Both the position numbers and the translations under genes were made by a program. The notes beneath the pieces were generated by a model. That model did no database searches. It had not been told where the DNA came from and worked only from the letters and a program-made list of their open reading frames with translations. A stretch of DNA of 64,000 nt from Olsenella_L kribbiana (GTDB taxonomy: Bacteria; Actinomycetota; Coriobacteriia; Coriobacteriales; Atopobiaceae): assembly GCF_036408795.1 (NCBI RefSeq), contig NZ_JAZGJP010000003.1:124001-188000 (forward strand). Direction: 5' to 3'. Positions 16,863 to 26,290 of the stretch are shown here, piece after piece (the stretch's first letter is position 1; each line of letters starts with the position of its first letter).

Positions 16863-17762
16863 ATGGAGACAGCTGCACATGAGCGCCACGTGAGCGATTG
16901 CGCACTCCTCTTCGAAGGAGGAGGCTACCGAGCCAGTTATACCGCAGGCTTTGCCAATGTGCTTCTGGAGCACGGCGTATCGTTCGATTTCGTCTGCGGC
17001 GTGAGCGCAGGAGCAAGCCATACGGTCGATTTCGTCTCGGGAGACCAGGAGCGCGTGAAGAACGCCTTCATCGTGCTCGCAGACAGGCGGCCCGAGGCAG
17101 GAGGAGTGCGCTCGTTCCTGACGGGGCACGGCTACTTCAATGCATGGTACGACTACATCGGCTGCGTCGACGATGGCTATCTGCCCTTCGACTACGAGGC
17201 GTTTGCGAAAAACCCGACACCTATCGCGATCCAGTGCTTCGAAGGCAACACGGGACGCACGCTTGTATGGACGAAGGACGATATGCCCGATGTCCATGAG
17301 CTCATGAGGAAAGTCTGGTCAAGCTCGACGCTTCCCGGCATGATGGAGCCGCAGGTATTGGGCGGCCACAAGCTCTTTGACGGCGGCATAGGAGACGGTG
17401 CCGGCATCCCGCTCCACCTGGTCCGCGAGCGCGGCTTCAAGCGCCTCATGGTCATTGCGACCCGTCCCAAGGGCTACCGCAAGAAGGAGCCGACACCTCT
17501 GATGCGCCGCGTCTACCACAGGATCGCAAAGGGAGACGAAGCCTTGGAGCAGGCGCTCCAGACAAGGAACGAGCGCTACAACGAGAGCCTGGATGAGCTT
17601 GACCGGCTGGAAGAGGAAGGACGCGCCCTTGTCGTCCGGCCACGCGTCATGCCGGTGAAGTCCACGACGATCGACCGCCCGAAGCTCGAGGATGCCTATG
17701 CACAGGGACATGCCCAAGGAGTCGAGGAGTGGCCCCGATGGGAGCAGTGGCTCTTTGGCTGA
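16863..17762 (+). CDS. Patatin-like phospholipase
   Basis: The 299-residue protein has the patatin signatures in order: oxyanion loop EGGGYRASYTAG, nucleophile elbow GVSAGAS and the catalytic aspartate in FDGGIGDGAG. It belongs to the bacterial patatin group often annotated as esterase of the RssA/YjjU type, with SSTLPGMMEPQ and a basic C-terminal part. Substrate and location are not evident; no signal peptide is seen. The start ATG 16863 has AGAAAGG upstream; the open frame continues further 5' only because it runs antisense to the sirtuin gene. Confidence 0.9.
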   Translation: METAAHERHVSDCALLFEGGGYRASYTAGFANVLLEHGVSFDFVCGVSAGASHTVDFVSGDQERVKNAFIVLADRRPEAGGVRSFLTGHGYFNAWYDYIGCVDDGYLPFDYEAFAKNPTPIAIQCFEGNTGRTLVWTKDDMPDVHELMRKVWSSSTLPGMMEPQVLGGHKLFDGGIGDGAGIPLHLVRERGFKRLMVIATRPKGYRKKEPTPLMRRVYHRIAKGDEALEQALQTRNERYNESLDELDRLEEEGRALVVRPRVMPVKSTTIDRPKLEDAYAQGHAQGVEEWPRWEQWLFG

Positions 17763-17816
17763 GGCCTGAGATACGCTAGTCTTGAAGCATCATTTCCAAC
17801 CAGCAAGGAGCATCCT

Positions 17817-18596
17817 ATGGGTGATACACATACGCAGAAGTTCATCTCCTGGAATGTGAACGGCCTGCGCGCCGTCCTCAAGAAGGAGCCAAGCTTCCAG
17901 GAGATATTCGAATCGCTCGATGCCGATATCTTCGCAATCCAGGAGACGAAGCTCCAGGAGGGCCAGGTCGAGCTCGTCCTTCCCGGCTATACGCAGACCT
18001 GGAGCTACGCCGCACGCAAGGGCTATTCCGGCACAGCGGTCTTCAGCCGCGAGGAGCCCCTCCAGGTGATCCGCGAGATCGGCTCGCCTGTCGCCGAGGA
18101 CGAAGGCCGCGTCTGTGCCCTCGAATTCCCGAAATTCTGGTTCGTCTGCGTCTATACGCCGAACTCGAAGCAGGGGCTTGCCCGCATCGACGAGCGCATG
18201 GAGTGGGACCGTGCCTACACGGACTTCCTGGCAAAGCTTGCAAAGGACAAGCCGGTCGTCACCTGCGGCGACTTCAATGTCGCCCACGAGGAGATCGACC
18301 TCAAGAACCCTGACACAAACCACGAGAATGCAGGATTTTCCGACCAGGAGCGCGAGGGCTTCACGAAGCTCCTCGCTGCCGGCTTCCACGATGTCTTCCG
18401 CGAGGCGAACCCGACGCTCGAGGGTGCCTATACGTGGTGGAGCTACCGCATGCGTGCCCGTGCCCGTGGCATCGGCTGGCGCATCGACTACTTCCTCGTG
18501 AGCGACGGTGCAGAGGACCGCGTCCAGGACGCAAAGATCCACGACGAGATCATGGGATCGGACCACTGCCCGATCGAGCTCGATATCGCACTTTAG
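17817..18596 (+). CDS. xth: Exodeoxyribonuclease III (AP endonuclease)
   Basis: The protein cuts DNA 5' of abasic sites and has 3'-5' exonuclease and 3'-phosphatase activities in base excision repair. The family motifs are FISWNVNGLRAV, AIQETKLQEGQ, GYSGTAVFSR, VYTPNSKQGL, CGDFNVAHEEIDL, GWRIDYFLVS and the final GSDHCPIELD. At 259 residues it is the normal length and looks intact. The start ATG 17817 is preceded by AAGGAGC. It lies 54 bp after the patatin gene and ends at a strong terminator. Confidence 0.96.
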   Translation: MGDTHTQKFISWNVNGLRAVLKKEPSFQEIFESLDADIFAIQETKLQEGQVELVLPGYTQTWSYAARKGYSGTAVFSREEPLQVIREIGSPVAEDEGRVCALEFPKFWFVCVYTPNSKQGLARIDERMEWDRAYTDFLAKLAKDKPVVTCGDFNVAHEEIDLKNPDTNHENAGFSDQEREGFTKLLAAGFHDVFREANPTLEGAYTWWSYRMRARARGIGWRIDYFLVSDGAEDRVQDAKIHDEIMGSDHCPIELDIAL

Positions 18597-18615
18597 CGCA
18601 GAACATGCAGCTACG

Positions 18616-18645
18616 AGAAGAGGCCGGGGTGACCCGGCCTCTTCT
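18616..18645. terminator. strong bidirectional terminator after xth
   Basis: AGAAGAGGCCGGG pairs perfectly with CCCGGCCTCTTCT, followed by T residues, between the convergent xth and PHP genes. Confidence 0.85.
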
Positions 18646-18650
18646 TTCAT

Positions 18651-19460
18651 CTAGTCGATCTGGATATCTGCGACGTTGGCAACTCTCAGCGCCTTCAGGA
18701 ACGCATCCTTCGAGCGCGTGGCCACAAGCTCTTCGGGGAAGTGGATCTCTTCGAGCATCGAGCGGGCAGCATCGAGATGCCCGATATCTGTCGCGATATG
18801 GGCATCCGTGCTCACGGCAATCTGGACGCCGAGCTCGGCCGCACGTTCGGCAATCTTCCGGCACTTCTTGCTGATCTTGCCTGACGGGGAGATATCGAGG
18901 CTGTGCTCGTTGATCTCGACCATCTTGTGGAGGCGAGCTGCCTCCACAAGCACGGGATCGAGCTCGAACTTCAGGCCTGAGCGTCCGATATGCCCCAAGA
19001 TCGCGACCTTCGGATCCTGCAATGCCTTGATATACATCTCCGAGACCTGCACCGGATCGGCGCCATCTGCAAATGCCTTTCCATGCACCGAAGCGATTGC
19101 ATAGTCGATGCCGCGGAAGACCATGTCCTTCAGGCTCCGCTTCTTCTGGTACGGCATGTCCGTGATGCCTGTGGGCACGTCGATATCCCAGCCGAAGAGA
19201 TGTCCCTGCATATCGACGATATCGGCCTCGCAGCCACGCAGGACAAAGACCCCGTCCCAGACCCTTGGCCAGACGTCGAGATTGATGAAGAACTGGAAGT
19301 TGCGCAGGTCCTGCTCTGTAAAGAGCATCGAGGAGAAGTGGTCGGTCGAGCCCAGGAGCTCGAGACCCTGGGCCTTCGCTGCCGTCACGTTCTCCTGGAT
19401 CGTCGAGTAGGCATGGCGGGAGAAGAGCGTATGGGTATGGACATCTGAGACCAGATTCAT
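18651..19460 (-). CDS. PHP-domain phosphoesterase (YcdX-like)
   Basis: The 269-residue protein is a stand-alone PHP domain. It shows the first metal motif DVHTHTLFSRHAYS, the second STDHFSSM, the RGCEADIV motif, ASVHGKAFADG, ILGHIGRSG, VEINEHSLDISPSG and the last motif STDAHIATDIG. The metal ligands are all present, so it is likely an active phosphatase; the substrate is unknown. The start ATG 19460 is chosen because AGAAGG lies eight bases upstream; an ATG three codons earlier is possible. It runs towards xth. Confidence 0.9.
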   Translation of the reverse strand: MNLVSDVHTHTLFSRHAYSTIQENVTAAKAQGLELLGSTDHFSSMLFTEQDLRNFQFFINLDVWPRVWDGVFVLRGCEADIVDMQGHLFGWDIDVPTGITDMPYQKKRSLKDMVFRGIDYAIASVHGKAFADGADPVQVSEMYIKALQDPKVAILGHIGRSGLKFELDPVLVEAARLHKMVEINEHSLDISPSGKISKKCRKIAERAAELGVQIAVSTDAHIATDIGHLDAARSMLEEIHFPEELVATRSKDAFLKALRVANVADIQID

Positions 19461-19566
19461 GGAGCACACCTTCTGAAGCTGAAATCGTCTTTTTCATGCC
19501 CATCGTAGCGGCAAGGGGGCAGGCACCGCATGGATGCCTGCCCCCTCTCACGCTATGCCCATATTT

Positions 19567-19959
19567 TTAGGAGCGCTTCTGGCGTGCCCTCAGGCGTGCT
19601 TCGGCGAGCTCTGCCTCGGCTTCTGCCGCCTCGGCCCGGGCCCTGGCAGCACGTGCCTTGGCCTCAGCCGCAGCAAGCGCGAGGTCGTCGTCAGTGGCCT
19701 CGACGGTCTCTGTGACCGTGACTTCCTCTCCTGCCTCCGCACGCCTCACGTTCTTGTGGGCCCAGAGGTTCATGGCCTCAAGGTTCTGGACGGCGTTCAG
19801 GCTCTTCATGCGCGGCACGAACCGCGGGCAGTGCCTGCCGCCTTCTGCGGTATCAGCACCTGACCCTTCTGGTGCCAGGCACACGGCCTTCGAGCGGAGA
19901 AAGCCCGGCTTCTCCGTCGAGAGCGCGCACTCCTCGCAGCTCCTTTTCTTCTTTGTCAT
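19567..19959 (-). CDS. Small Cys-rich protein with Ala/Glu coiled-coil tail
   Basis: I do not recognise this 130-residue protein. The N-terminal half has five cysteines (CEECAL, then VCLAPEG and HCPRFV), enough to bind a metal or an Fe-S cluster. The C-terminal half (residues ~85-130) is a run of Ala, Glu and Arg likely to form a coiled coil. Its ATG overlaps the aminotransferase stop in the sequence TAATG, so the two are translationally coupled. This suggests, but does not show, a shared function. Confidence 0.75.
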   Translation of the reverse strand: MTKKKRSCEECALSTEKPGFLRSKAVCLAPEGSGADTAEGGRHCPRFVPRMKSLNAVQNLEAMNLWAHKNVRRAEAGEEVTVTETVEATDDDLALAAAEAKARAARARAEAAEAEAELAEARLRARQKRS

Positions 19960-21128
19960 TACTGGTACAGCTCCTTGAGCTTCTTCCAGGCAGGCATGGA
20001 GTTCACAATCGTGTCGTAGCTCACGCAGTAGCCGACGCGCACCCAGCCATGGCAGCCGAAGGAATCGGACGGCACCGGCAGGAGCTCGAGCGACTTTGCC
20101 TTCTCGAAGAACGCGTTCTCGTCCGGCTCGAGCGACTTCACCCAGAGATAGAAGGCGCCTTCCGGCTCGATGTACTCATAGCCAAGTGCAGAGAGGCCCT
20201 CGGTCAGAGCCTTCCTGTTCCTCTCGTAGGCGGCGACATCGGACGGCACATCGACGCAGTCTGCAAGAACGCGCTGGAAGAGCGCAGGTGCGCAGACAAA
20301 GCCCATGGAGCGGCCAGCGCCAGCAACGGCCGGAATCAGCCTGTCGTGGTTCGGGTTCGTGTCAGGCACAAGCACCCAGCCGATGCGCTCGCCCGGAAGC
20401 GAGAGGCTCTTCGAGTAGGAGTAGCAGACGACTGTGTTCGGGTAGATCGAGGGCACCCAGGGCACCTCGGCGCCGAAGGCGATCTTGCGGTACGGCTCGT
20501 CGGAGACAAGGCAGATGTCCTGGCCAGCCTCGGAGAGAACCTTGGCCAGCTTTTCGAGCGTCTCACGCGAATAGACCGTGCCGATCGGGTTGTTCGGAGA
20601 GTTGATGACAACAGCCTTCGTGCGGGGCGTGATGGCAGCACGCACGGCGTCGCAGTCGATCTGGAAGGTTGTGGGGTCTGCCATGACCTCGACGCAGGTG
20701 GCACCTGCGGCCTCGATGAAGACCTTGTACTCCGGGAAGTAGGGAGCGATAACGATGATCTCATCGCCCGGGTTCGCGATTGCGTGGAAGGTGATCGTGA
20801 GCGATGCTGCGGCGCCGCAGGTGAGGTAGAGGTCTCCGCCCTTGTAGGAGGTGCCGCACTCCTTGTTGAGGTGCTCTGCCACGGCGTCACGCACGAAGGG
20901 AAGGCCTGCTGCCGGCGTATAGGAGTGGAGGGCGACCGGATCGAGCTCGAGCGACTTCTCGATGGATTCCTTTACCTCCGCAGGAGCCGGCACGGAAGGA
21001 TTGCCGAGCGAGAAGTCATAGACCTTGTCTGCCCCGATCTCTGCCTTGCGGCGCGAGCCGTAGGCGGCAATCTCGCGAATCGATGACTTGGATGCACCCA
21101 GGCCATAGCTCGTCTCGTTGATATCCAT
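19959..21128 (-). CDS. Pyridoxal-phosphate aminotransferase, class I/II
   Basis: The 389-residue protein has the fold-type I aminotransferase signatures: FSLGNPSVPAP, SYTPAAGLPFVRDAVAEHL, SPNNPIGTVYS, VSDEPYRKI and the PLP-lysine motif SYSKSLSLPGERIG. It resembles bacterial aspartate/aromatic aminotransferases of the AspC or PatA type. The exact amino donor cannot be told. An aromatic substrate would fit with the iorAB operon later in this window, but the two are far apart. The start ATG 21128 follows GAGGAAGC. It is followed, with overlap, by a small Cys-rich protein. Confidence 0.9.
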   Translation of the reverse strand: MDINETSYGLGASKSSIREIAAYGSRRKAEIGADKVYDFSLGNPSVPAPAEVKESIEKSLELDPVALHSYTPAAGLPFVRDAVAEHLNKECGTSYKGGDLYLTCGAAASLTITFHAIANPGDEIIVIAPYFPEYKVFIEAAGATCVEVMADPTTFQIDCDAVRAAITPRTKAVVINSPNNPIGTVYSRETLEKLAKVLSEAGQDICLVSDEPYRKIAFGAEVPWVPSIYPNTVVCYSYSKSLSLPGERIGWVLVPDTNPNHDRLIPAVAGAGRSMGFVCAPALFQRVLADCVDVPSDVAAYERNRKALTEGLSALGYEYIEPEGAFYLWVKSLEPDENAFFEKAKSLELLPVPSDSFGCHGWVRVGYCVSYDTIVNSMPAWKKLKELYQ

Positions 21129-21164
21129 GCTTCCTCGCTTTCTGCCTCCGGCAAACCGAAAGGC

Positions 21165-23129
21165 TCAGTCCTCCGTATGGCCTGCCTCCTCGGCAGCCTC
21201 TTCTTCCTTCTTCTGCTCCTCAGGATGGGACGCCAGGTACTCGTCCCACTTGTTGTCGAGAAGCGCTTCCACAGCTTCGCCCTCGACGGTCTCACGCTCC
21301 AGGAGCACCTGCTCCATGAGCTTCAGCTGGTCCTTGCGCTCGGAGAGGACGTTCTGTGCACGCATGTGCGCCTCGCGCATGATGCGCTCGACCTCGTCGT
21401 CGATCCTCTTTGCCGTCTCAGCCGAGTAGTCCTGATGGTTTGCATAGTCGCGGCCCAGGAACACCTGGTGCTGCGCCTCGCCGAAGACCTGCGTGCCGAG
21501 CTCTTCGCTCATGCCGTAACGGGTGACCATCTCGCGGGCCATCTTCGTCGCGCGCTCGAGATCGTTCGAAGCGCCTGTCGTGATGTCGCCGCAGCAGAGC
21601 TCCTCTGCCGTGCGGCCCGCCAGAAGGACGGCAATCTGGTCGAGCATGCCATTCTTCGTCTCGAGGTAGTGGTCCTCGGTCGGAAGCTGGAGCGTGTAGC
21701 CAAGAGCTTGCCCACGGCTTATGATCGAGATCTTGTGGACAGGATCGGAGTTCTCGAGCACATGTCCCACAAGGGCATGGCCGGACTCGTGGAAGGCGAT
21801 CGTCTTCCTCTCCCCTTCTGTCATGACGCGGGTCTTGCGCTCGGGGCCGGCAATCGTGCGCTCCATGGCCTCCTCGATCTCTGCCTGCGAGATCGTGTCC
21901 TTGTTCCTTCTGGCCGAGAGGAGCGCTGCCTCGTTCATGAGGTTCGCAAGGTCGGCGCCGGTGAAGCCCGGCGTGAGCTTTGCAAGCTTTGCGAAGTCGA
22001 TGGATTCGTCGATCGGCTTGCCCTTTGCATGGACCTTCAAGATCTGCTCGCGTCCGCGCACATCCGGCCTGTCGACCGTGACCTGGCGGTCGAAGCGGCC
22101 CGGACGAAGCAGTGCCGGGTCGAGGATGTCCGGCCTGTTCGTGGCAGCGATGAGGATGACAGCCTCGTTCTCCTCGAAGCCGTCCATCTCGACGAGAAGC
22201 TGGTTCAGCGTCTGCTCGCGCTCGTCGTGTCCGCCGCCCAATCCAGCGCCACGCTGGCGACCCACGGCGTCGATCTCATCGATGAAGATGATCGAGGGAG
22301 AGGCTTCCTTTGCCTGCTTGAAGAGGTCGCGCACACGGCTTGCGCCGACGCCGACAAACATCTCGACGAAGTCGGAGCCAGAGATCGAGAAGAAGGGCAC
22401 GCCTGCCTCGCCGGCAACGGCCTTCGCGAGGAGCGTCTTGCCCGTGCCCGGAGGGCCGACCAGAAGGACGCCGCGAGGGATCCTTGCACCCATCCTGTGG
22501 TAGCGATCAGGATCTTTCAGGAAGTCGCGGATCTCCTTCAGCTCCTCCACGGCCTCATCGATGCCAGCGACATCCTTGAACTTGACCTTCGGGCGCGTCT
22601 CCTCGGTCGTCTTTGCCTTCGTGCGGCCGAATGACATCGCCTGGTTGTTCTGTCCCTGCATCTGGTTCATGAAGTAGATCATGACCGCGACGATCAGGAT
22701 GGTGGGAACGACCGAGATGAGGATCGTCTCGAGCCAGTCATCCGTGCTCGTGTTCACATCGAACTTGACCTCGGTATGGTCCTGCATGAGGTCGTCGAGG
22801 TTGTCCGTGCCGACATAGGTCGAGCTGTAGTGCTCGAGCTTGCTGTCATTGCCGACATCGCCCTTGTTCTCCCAATACGTGCCTGAGAGGGTGCCGTTCT
22901 TCGTGGCGTAGGTCGCCGTATCGACACGCCCGTCCTGGACCGCAGCCACGAACTCGCTCGTGGTCAGGCTCTTCGTCTGCGGGGCGCCGAAGCTGCCGCC
23001 CATGTTCACAATCAGATAGACAATCAGGGCAATGATGATGAGGAGGGAGATGATGGAAGCGCGGCGGGTCGTGGTCCCGTCGAGCTTGTCGGGGTCGAGT
23101 CCCCGCTTCGGGTCTTTCTTGTCAGGCAC
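21165..23129 (-). CDS. ftsH: ATP-dependent membrane zinc protease FtsH
   Basis: FtsH extracts and degrades membrane and regulatory proteins. The 654-residue protein has a first membrane helix (SIISLLIIIALIVYLIVNMG, ~25-44), an extracytoplasmic domain, a second membrane helix (ILISVVPTILIVAVMIYFM), an AAA domain with Walker A GPPGTGKT, Walker B SIIFIDEIDAVG and second region of homology, then the protease zinc motif HESGH. The C-terminal tail is Glu-rich. The start is GTG 23129, with AAGGAG just upstream. The order tilS-hpt-ftsH is the common bacterial one. Confidence 0.97.
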   Translation of the reverse strand: MPDKKDPKRGLDPDKLDGTTTRRASIISLLIIIALIVYLIVNMGGSFGAPQTKSLTTSEFVAAVQDGRVDTATYATKNGTLSGTYWENKGDVGNDSKLEHYSSTYVGTDNLDDLMQDHTEVKFDVNTSTDDWLETILISVVPTILIVAVMIYFMNQMQGQNNQAMSFGRTKAKTTEETRPKVKFKDVAGIDEAVEELKEIRDFLKDPDRYHRMGARIPRGVLLVGPPGTGKTLLAKAVAGEAGVPFFSISGSDFVEMFVGVGASRVRDLFKQAKEASPSIIFIDEIDAVGRQRGAGLGGGHDEREQTLNQLLVEMDGFEENEAVILIAATNRPDILDPALLRPGRFDRQVTVDRPDVRGREQILKVHAKGKPIDESIDFAKLAKLTPGFTGADLANLMNEAALLSARRNKDTISQAEIEEAMERTIAGPERKTRVMTEGERKTIAFHESGHALVGHVLENSDPVHKISIISRGQALGYTLQLPTEDHYLETKNGMLDQIAVLLAGRTAEELCCGDITTGASNDLERATKMAREMVTRYGMSEELGTQVFGEAQHQVFLGRDYANHQDYSAETAKRIDDEVERIMREAHMRAQNVLSERKDQLKLMEQVLLERETVEGEAVEALLDNKWDEYLASHPEEQKKEEEAAEEAGHTED

Positions 23130-23185
23130 GAATCGCTCCTTAAAGGCAGGGTCGAGCCGCCTGCGGAGGCAGGCGGCTCAAAAGA

Positions 23186-23734
23186 TCAGCTATAGACTTC
23201 AGGCTTCAGCACGCCGATGTAGGGCAGGTTGCGATAGCGCTCGGCGTAATCGAGGCCATATCCGACGATGAACTCGTTCGGGACATGCGTTCCGACGTAG
23301 TCAGGCTCGACGGCCGGGACATGGTCGGGGATATCCTTGACGGCAAAGGCGGCAATGCGGACCGACTTGGGATTGCGCGCCTTGAAGAGGTCGATCAGGT
23401 ACGAAAGCGTGAGGCCCGAGTCGAGGATGTCTTCTGCGATCAGGACGTCCCTGCCCTCGAGCTTCGTGGACAGGTCCTTCACGATGCGGACGACGCCCGA
23501 GGTCTTGACGCCCGAGCCATAGCTCGAGACGGCCATGAAATCGACCTCGCAGGGCACCGTGATGGCACGCAGAAGATCGGACGTGAAGACGAAGGCACCT
23601 TTGAGGACGCAGACGACGAGCGGGTTCTTCCCCGCATAGTCGCGCGAGATCTCGCTTCCGAGACGCGTCACGATATCGTGGATGTCTTCCTCGGTCAGAA
23701 CGATATGGTCTACATCAGGATGCAGCTGTTCCAT
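23186..23734 (-). CDS. hpt: Hypoxanthine phosphoribosyltransferase
   Basis: The enzyme salvages hypoxanthine and guanine using PRPP. The 182-residue protein shows LVVCVLKGAFVFTSDLLRAI, the flexible loop with SYGSG and the PRPP-binding motif VLIAEDILDSGLTLSYL, then KDIPDHV and the C-terminal FIVGYGLDYAERYRNLPYIGVL. I chose ATG 23734 because AAGGAG lies ten bases upstream and the family begins there. Four bases separate it from the tilS stop, so the two are translated together. Confidence 0.96.
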   Translation of the reverse strand: MEQLHPDVDHIVLTEEDIHDIVTRLGSEISRDYAGKNPLVVCVLKGAFVFTSDLLRAITVPCEVDFMAVSSYGSGVKTSGVVRIVKDLSTKLEGRDVLIAEDILDSGLTLSYLIDLFKARNPKSVRIAAFAVKDIPDHVPAVEPDYVGTHVPNEFIVGYGLDYAERYRNLPYIGVLKPEVYS

Positions 23735-23738
23735 GGGC

Positions 23739-25262
23739 TCATTGCTCCTTTGCATTCGCACCTTTGGACTTGGCTCCCTCAGAGGGACTCTCAAGCCGTA
23801 ATTCTAGCAGCAGCTTCGTGGCAGCGCTCACGCGGCATCGCTCATCTGCCCGAAGACCGGCCACCCAGACGATGTGTCCGGTCGGCCCTGTATGGACGAC
23901 GGCGACGTCCTGCTTGTCGGCAGCAGGAATCTTCGCATCGCAGAGGGCGTCAGAGAGCTTCTTCGACTGGCCATGCATGCCAAGAGGGCAGAAGACCTCC
24001 CCTGCCTGCGGCGGCTCCACCCAGAGCTCTGCATCATGGGCAGAGGCACCTGCACGCTCTGCATCGAGCAGGACCGAAGATCCTGCCCACTCGCGTCCGT
24101 GAACCCGGGCGATTGCCACAGGGTCGGAACCCTTGGCAACAGGCGTGATAGCAGCCGTGAGCACCGAGCCATCCGGCAGCTCGAGCGTGCCCGGCACCGG
24201 AAGAAAGCCACCCGTGAAGCGTTCCCTCGCAGACCGTGCCCGGACAAAGAGAAGCCCGTGCTCCACGCGCACATCCACACCGAGAGGGATGGTCTGGGAA
24301 CCTGTGCCTTCTGCCACAAGCTCGAGCGTGCGCTCGATATGCCTGGCCTCGAGGCGGGCATCAGGCGCCACCGCAAGGAGGGCTTGCCGTACGACACGGC
24401 GTGCCACAGCGACATCGGTCGCAGCAAGTCGTGCAGCATCGAGCGCGACCATGCCCTCCTGCCGACGTCTCTCCAGCTCATGGAACGTGCGGGACGTCAC
24501 CTGCGTGAGGTACGCATCCTCATCAGAGAGGATGTCGCAGGTCGTGGCAAGGCTTGCGAGCACCTTCGGATTCCTGGCCTTCACGACCGGCATGATCTCA
24601 TGCCGCACGTACGCACGAAGATAGGCGGTATCAGCGTTCGTCTGGTCCTCGCGCCATACGATGCCGCGCATGCGCAGAAGATCGCAGAGCTCTTCGTGCG
24701 AATATCCCAGAAGCGGACGCACGATCCTGTTTCTCTGCCGAGGGATCGAGGAGAGGCCGGAGGGGCCGGTGCCACGGATAGCATTCATGAAGAAGGTCTC
24801 GGCACGGTCGTCTGCCGTGTGCGCCGTGACGATCCTTGCTGCTCCACGCGGAGAGCCATATTCGGCACAGAGCTCGTTTGCGAGCTTTGCTGCAGCGGCA
24901 TAGCGGAACTCGCGTCCCGCATTCTCGACGTTTCCATCGCCCTTCTTTGCAAGCGCTGCTATGTCAGCATGCTCCACATGGCAGGGAATGCCGAAGCGCT
25001 CGGCAAGCCCCCGTACGAACTCCTCGTCCTCTTCCGCATCGATGCCACGAAGCCCATGGTTCACATGGAGGACGACCAGGCGCTCCCGTGCGATATGGGC
25101 CAGGCCCCTGCCATCGCCGATATCGAGCTTCGAGGTGGCTGCCAGAACGAGCAGGGCCGTCGAATCAGCGCCGCCCGAGACCATCAGGACGACAGGAGCT
25201 CGTCCCTCCGAGCCGGGCGCCGCTTTGGCAGGCGGCGCATATCTTCTGGCAACGCTTGTCAT
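23739..25262 (-). CDS. tilS: tRNA(Ile)-lysidine synthase
   Basis: TilS changes the CAU anticodon of minor tRNA-Ile to lysidine-AU so it reads AUA. The PP-loop ATPase motif VSGGADSTALLVL is at residues ~28-40; VVLHVNHGLRG and ETFFMNAIRGTGPSGLSSIP are also typical. The C-terminal TilS substrate-binding domain (KKLSDALCDAKIPAADKQDVAVV) is present near residues 440-470. At 507 residues it is in the normal range. ATG 25262 has AGGGAG upstream; another ATG lies five codons earlier. It leads the tilS-hpt-ftsH cluster and is divergent from a metallo-hydrolase. Confidence 0.94.
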   Translation of the reverse strand: MTSVARRYAPPAKAAPGSEGRAPVVLMVSGGADSTALLVLAATSKLDIGDGRGLAHIARERLVVLHVNHGLRGIDAEEDEEFVRGLAERFGIPCHVEHADIAALAKKGDGNVENAGREFRYAAAAKLANELCAEYGSPRGAARIVTAHTADDRAETFFMNAIRGTGPSGLSSIPRQRNRIVRPLLGYSHEELCDLLRMRGIVWREDQTNADTAYLRAYVRHEIMPVVKARNPKVLASLATTCDILSDEDAYLTQVTSRTFHELERRRQEGMVALDAARLAATDVAVARRVVRQALLAVAPDARLEARHIERTLELVAEGTGSQTIPLGVDVRVEHGLLFVRARSARERFTGGFLPVPGTLELPDGSVLTAAITPVAKGSDPVAIARVHGREWAGSSVLLDAERAGASAHDAELWVEPPQAGEVFCPLGMHGQSKKLSDALCDAKIPAADKQDVAVVHTGPTGHIVWVAGLRADERCRVSAATKLLLELRLESPSEGAKSKGANAKEQ

Positions 25263-25370
25263 TTCTCTCCCTTGCATGTTCCTTCCCTAGGGTTTTCGGT
25301 GCCCCAGGCAAGGAATGTCTAAGCTAGTAAGGTCTGATTCTAGAACAGCGCCCCAAGAAACGGGAAATAT

Positions 25371-26195
25371 ATGACACCTTCGATACATCTTTTCGTGCTG
25401 GCAAGCGGCTCCAAAGGCAATGCCGCCATCGTCCAGGGCCCCGAAGGCTCAATTCTCATCGACGACGGCATCTCCTACAAGGCCCTGAGAACCAGAGCGC
25501 AGGAGGTAGCAGCCCCTCTGGACGATATCTGTGCCGTGCTTCTGACCCACGAGCACGGAGACCATACCTCGGGCCTCTCTGTCTTCTGCAACCACTTCGA
25601 CGGCCCTCTCTTTGCCACGGCAGGCACCGTGGCAGGAAGGTCCTATCTCCAGGAGATGCCCTTCGAACTCATCAAGAACAACGATTCCCTGGATCTTGCC
25701 GGCATGCACATCCGCGCCTTCCCTACCTCACACGATGTGAACGATCCCGTAGGCTTCCGCTTCGATGTGATAGACGGCGAGGGAGAGATCCAGGACTCGC
25801 TCGGCTGGTGCACCGATACGGGATATGTGACAGACGAAGCCTTGGATGCACTCTACGGCTGCCGCATCCTGGGGCTTGAGAGCAACCACGACGAGAAGAT
25901 GCTCGAAACGGGTCCCTACCCCCGCTACCTCAAGGACCGCGTCAAGGGAGAGGGCGGCCATCTCTCGAACGCCCAGGCAGCAGCCGTGCTGCCGCACCTC
26001 GTCACGAAGGATACGGAGTGCGTCGTAGCCCTCCATCTTTCCGAGGAGAACAACCGCCCGAGCGTCTGCATCCGCACGCTCGCAGAGGCGCTGGGCGCAG
26101 AGCCTACGAACACGACTTTCACGGAAGCCAGGACCCCTGATGGCCTGCTTACCGTCTTTCCTGCCTCGCAGCATGAGGCAGTGAGCGTCTGGTAG
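25371..26195 (+). CDS. Metallo-beta-lactamase-fold hydrolase, YycJ/WalJ type
   Basis: This 274-residue protein has the MBL signatures LASGSKGNAAIVQG, the metal motif LLTHEHGDHTSGL, TSHDVNDPVGFRF, CTDTGYVT and ESNHDEKMLETGPYP, all typical of the YycJ subgroup, proposed to act in DNA double-strand exonuclease or cell-division control. No signal peptide is seen. The start ATG 25371 has GGGAAA close upstream. It is divergent from tilS and stops at a hairpin shared with hsp20. Confidence 0.88.
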   Translation: MTPSIHLFVLASGSKGNAAIVQGPEGSILIDDGISYKALRTRAQEVAAPLDDICAVLLTHEHGDHTSGLSVFCNHFDGPLFATAGTVAGRSYLQEMPFELIKNNDSLDLAGMHIRAFPTSHDVNDPVGFRFDVIDGEGEIQDSLGWCTDTGYVTDEALDALYGCRILGLESNHDEKMLETGPYPRYLKDRVKGEGGHLSNAQAAAVLPHLVTKDTECVVALHLSEENNRPSVCIRTLAEALGAEPTNTTFTEARTPDGLLTVFPASQHEAVSVW

Positions 26196-26229
26196 AAGAC
26201 CGCTCTGAGAAAACCTGCCAGTACAGAAA

Positions 26230-26263
26230 AATGGGGGCAGAGCTCGGAAGCTCTGTCCCCATT
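26230..26263. terminator. bidirectional terminator between MBL hydrolase and hsp20
   Basis: AATGGGG/CCCCATT and CAGAGCT/AGCTCTG form a long stem with one mismatch, with A residues on the left, between convergent genes. Confidence 0.8.
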
Positions 26264-26290
26264 GCTATCTCATACAGCCGACGTCAGCAG

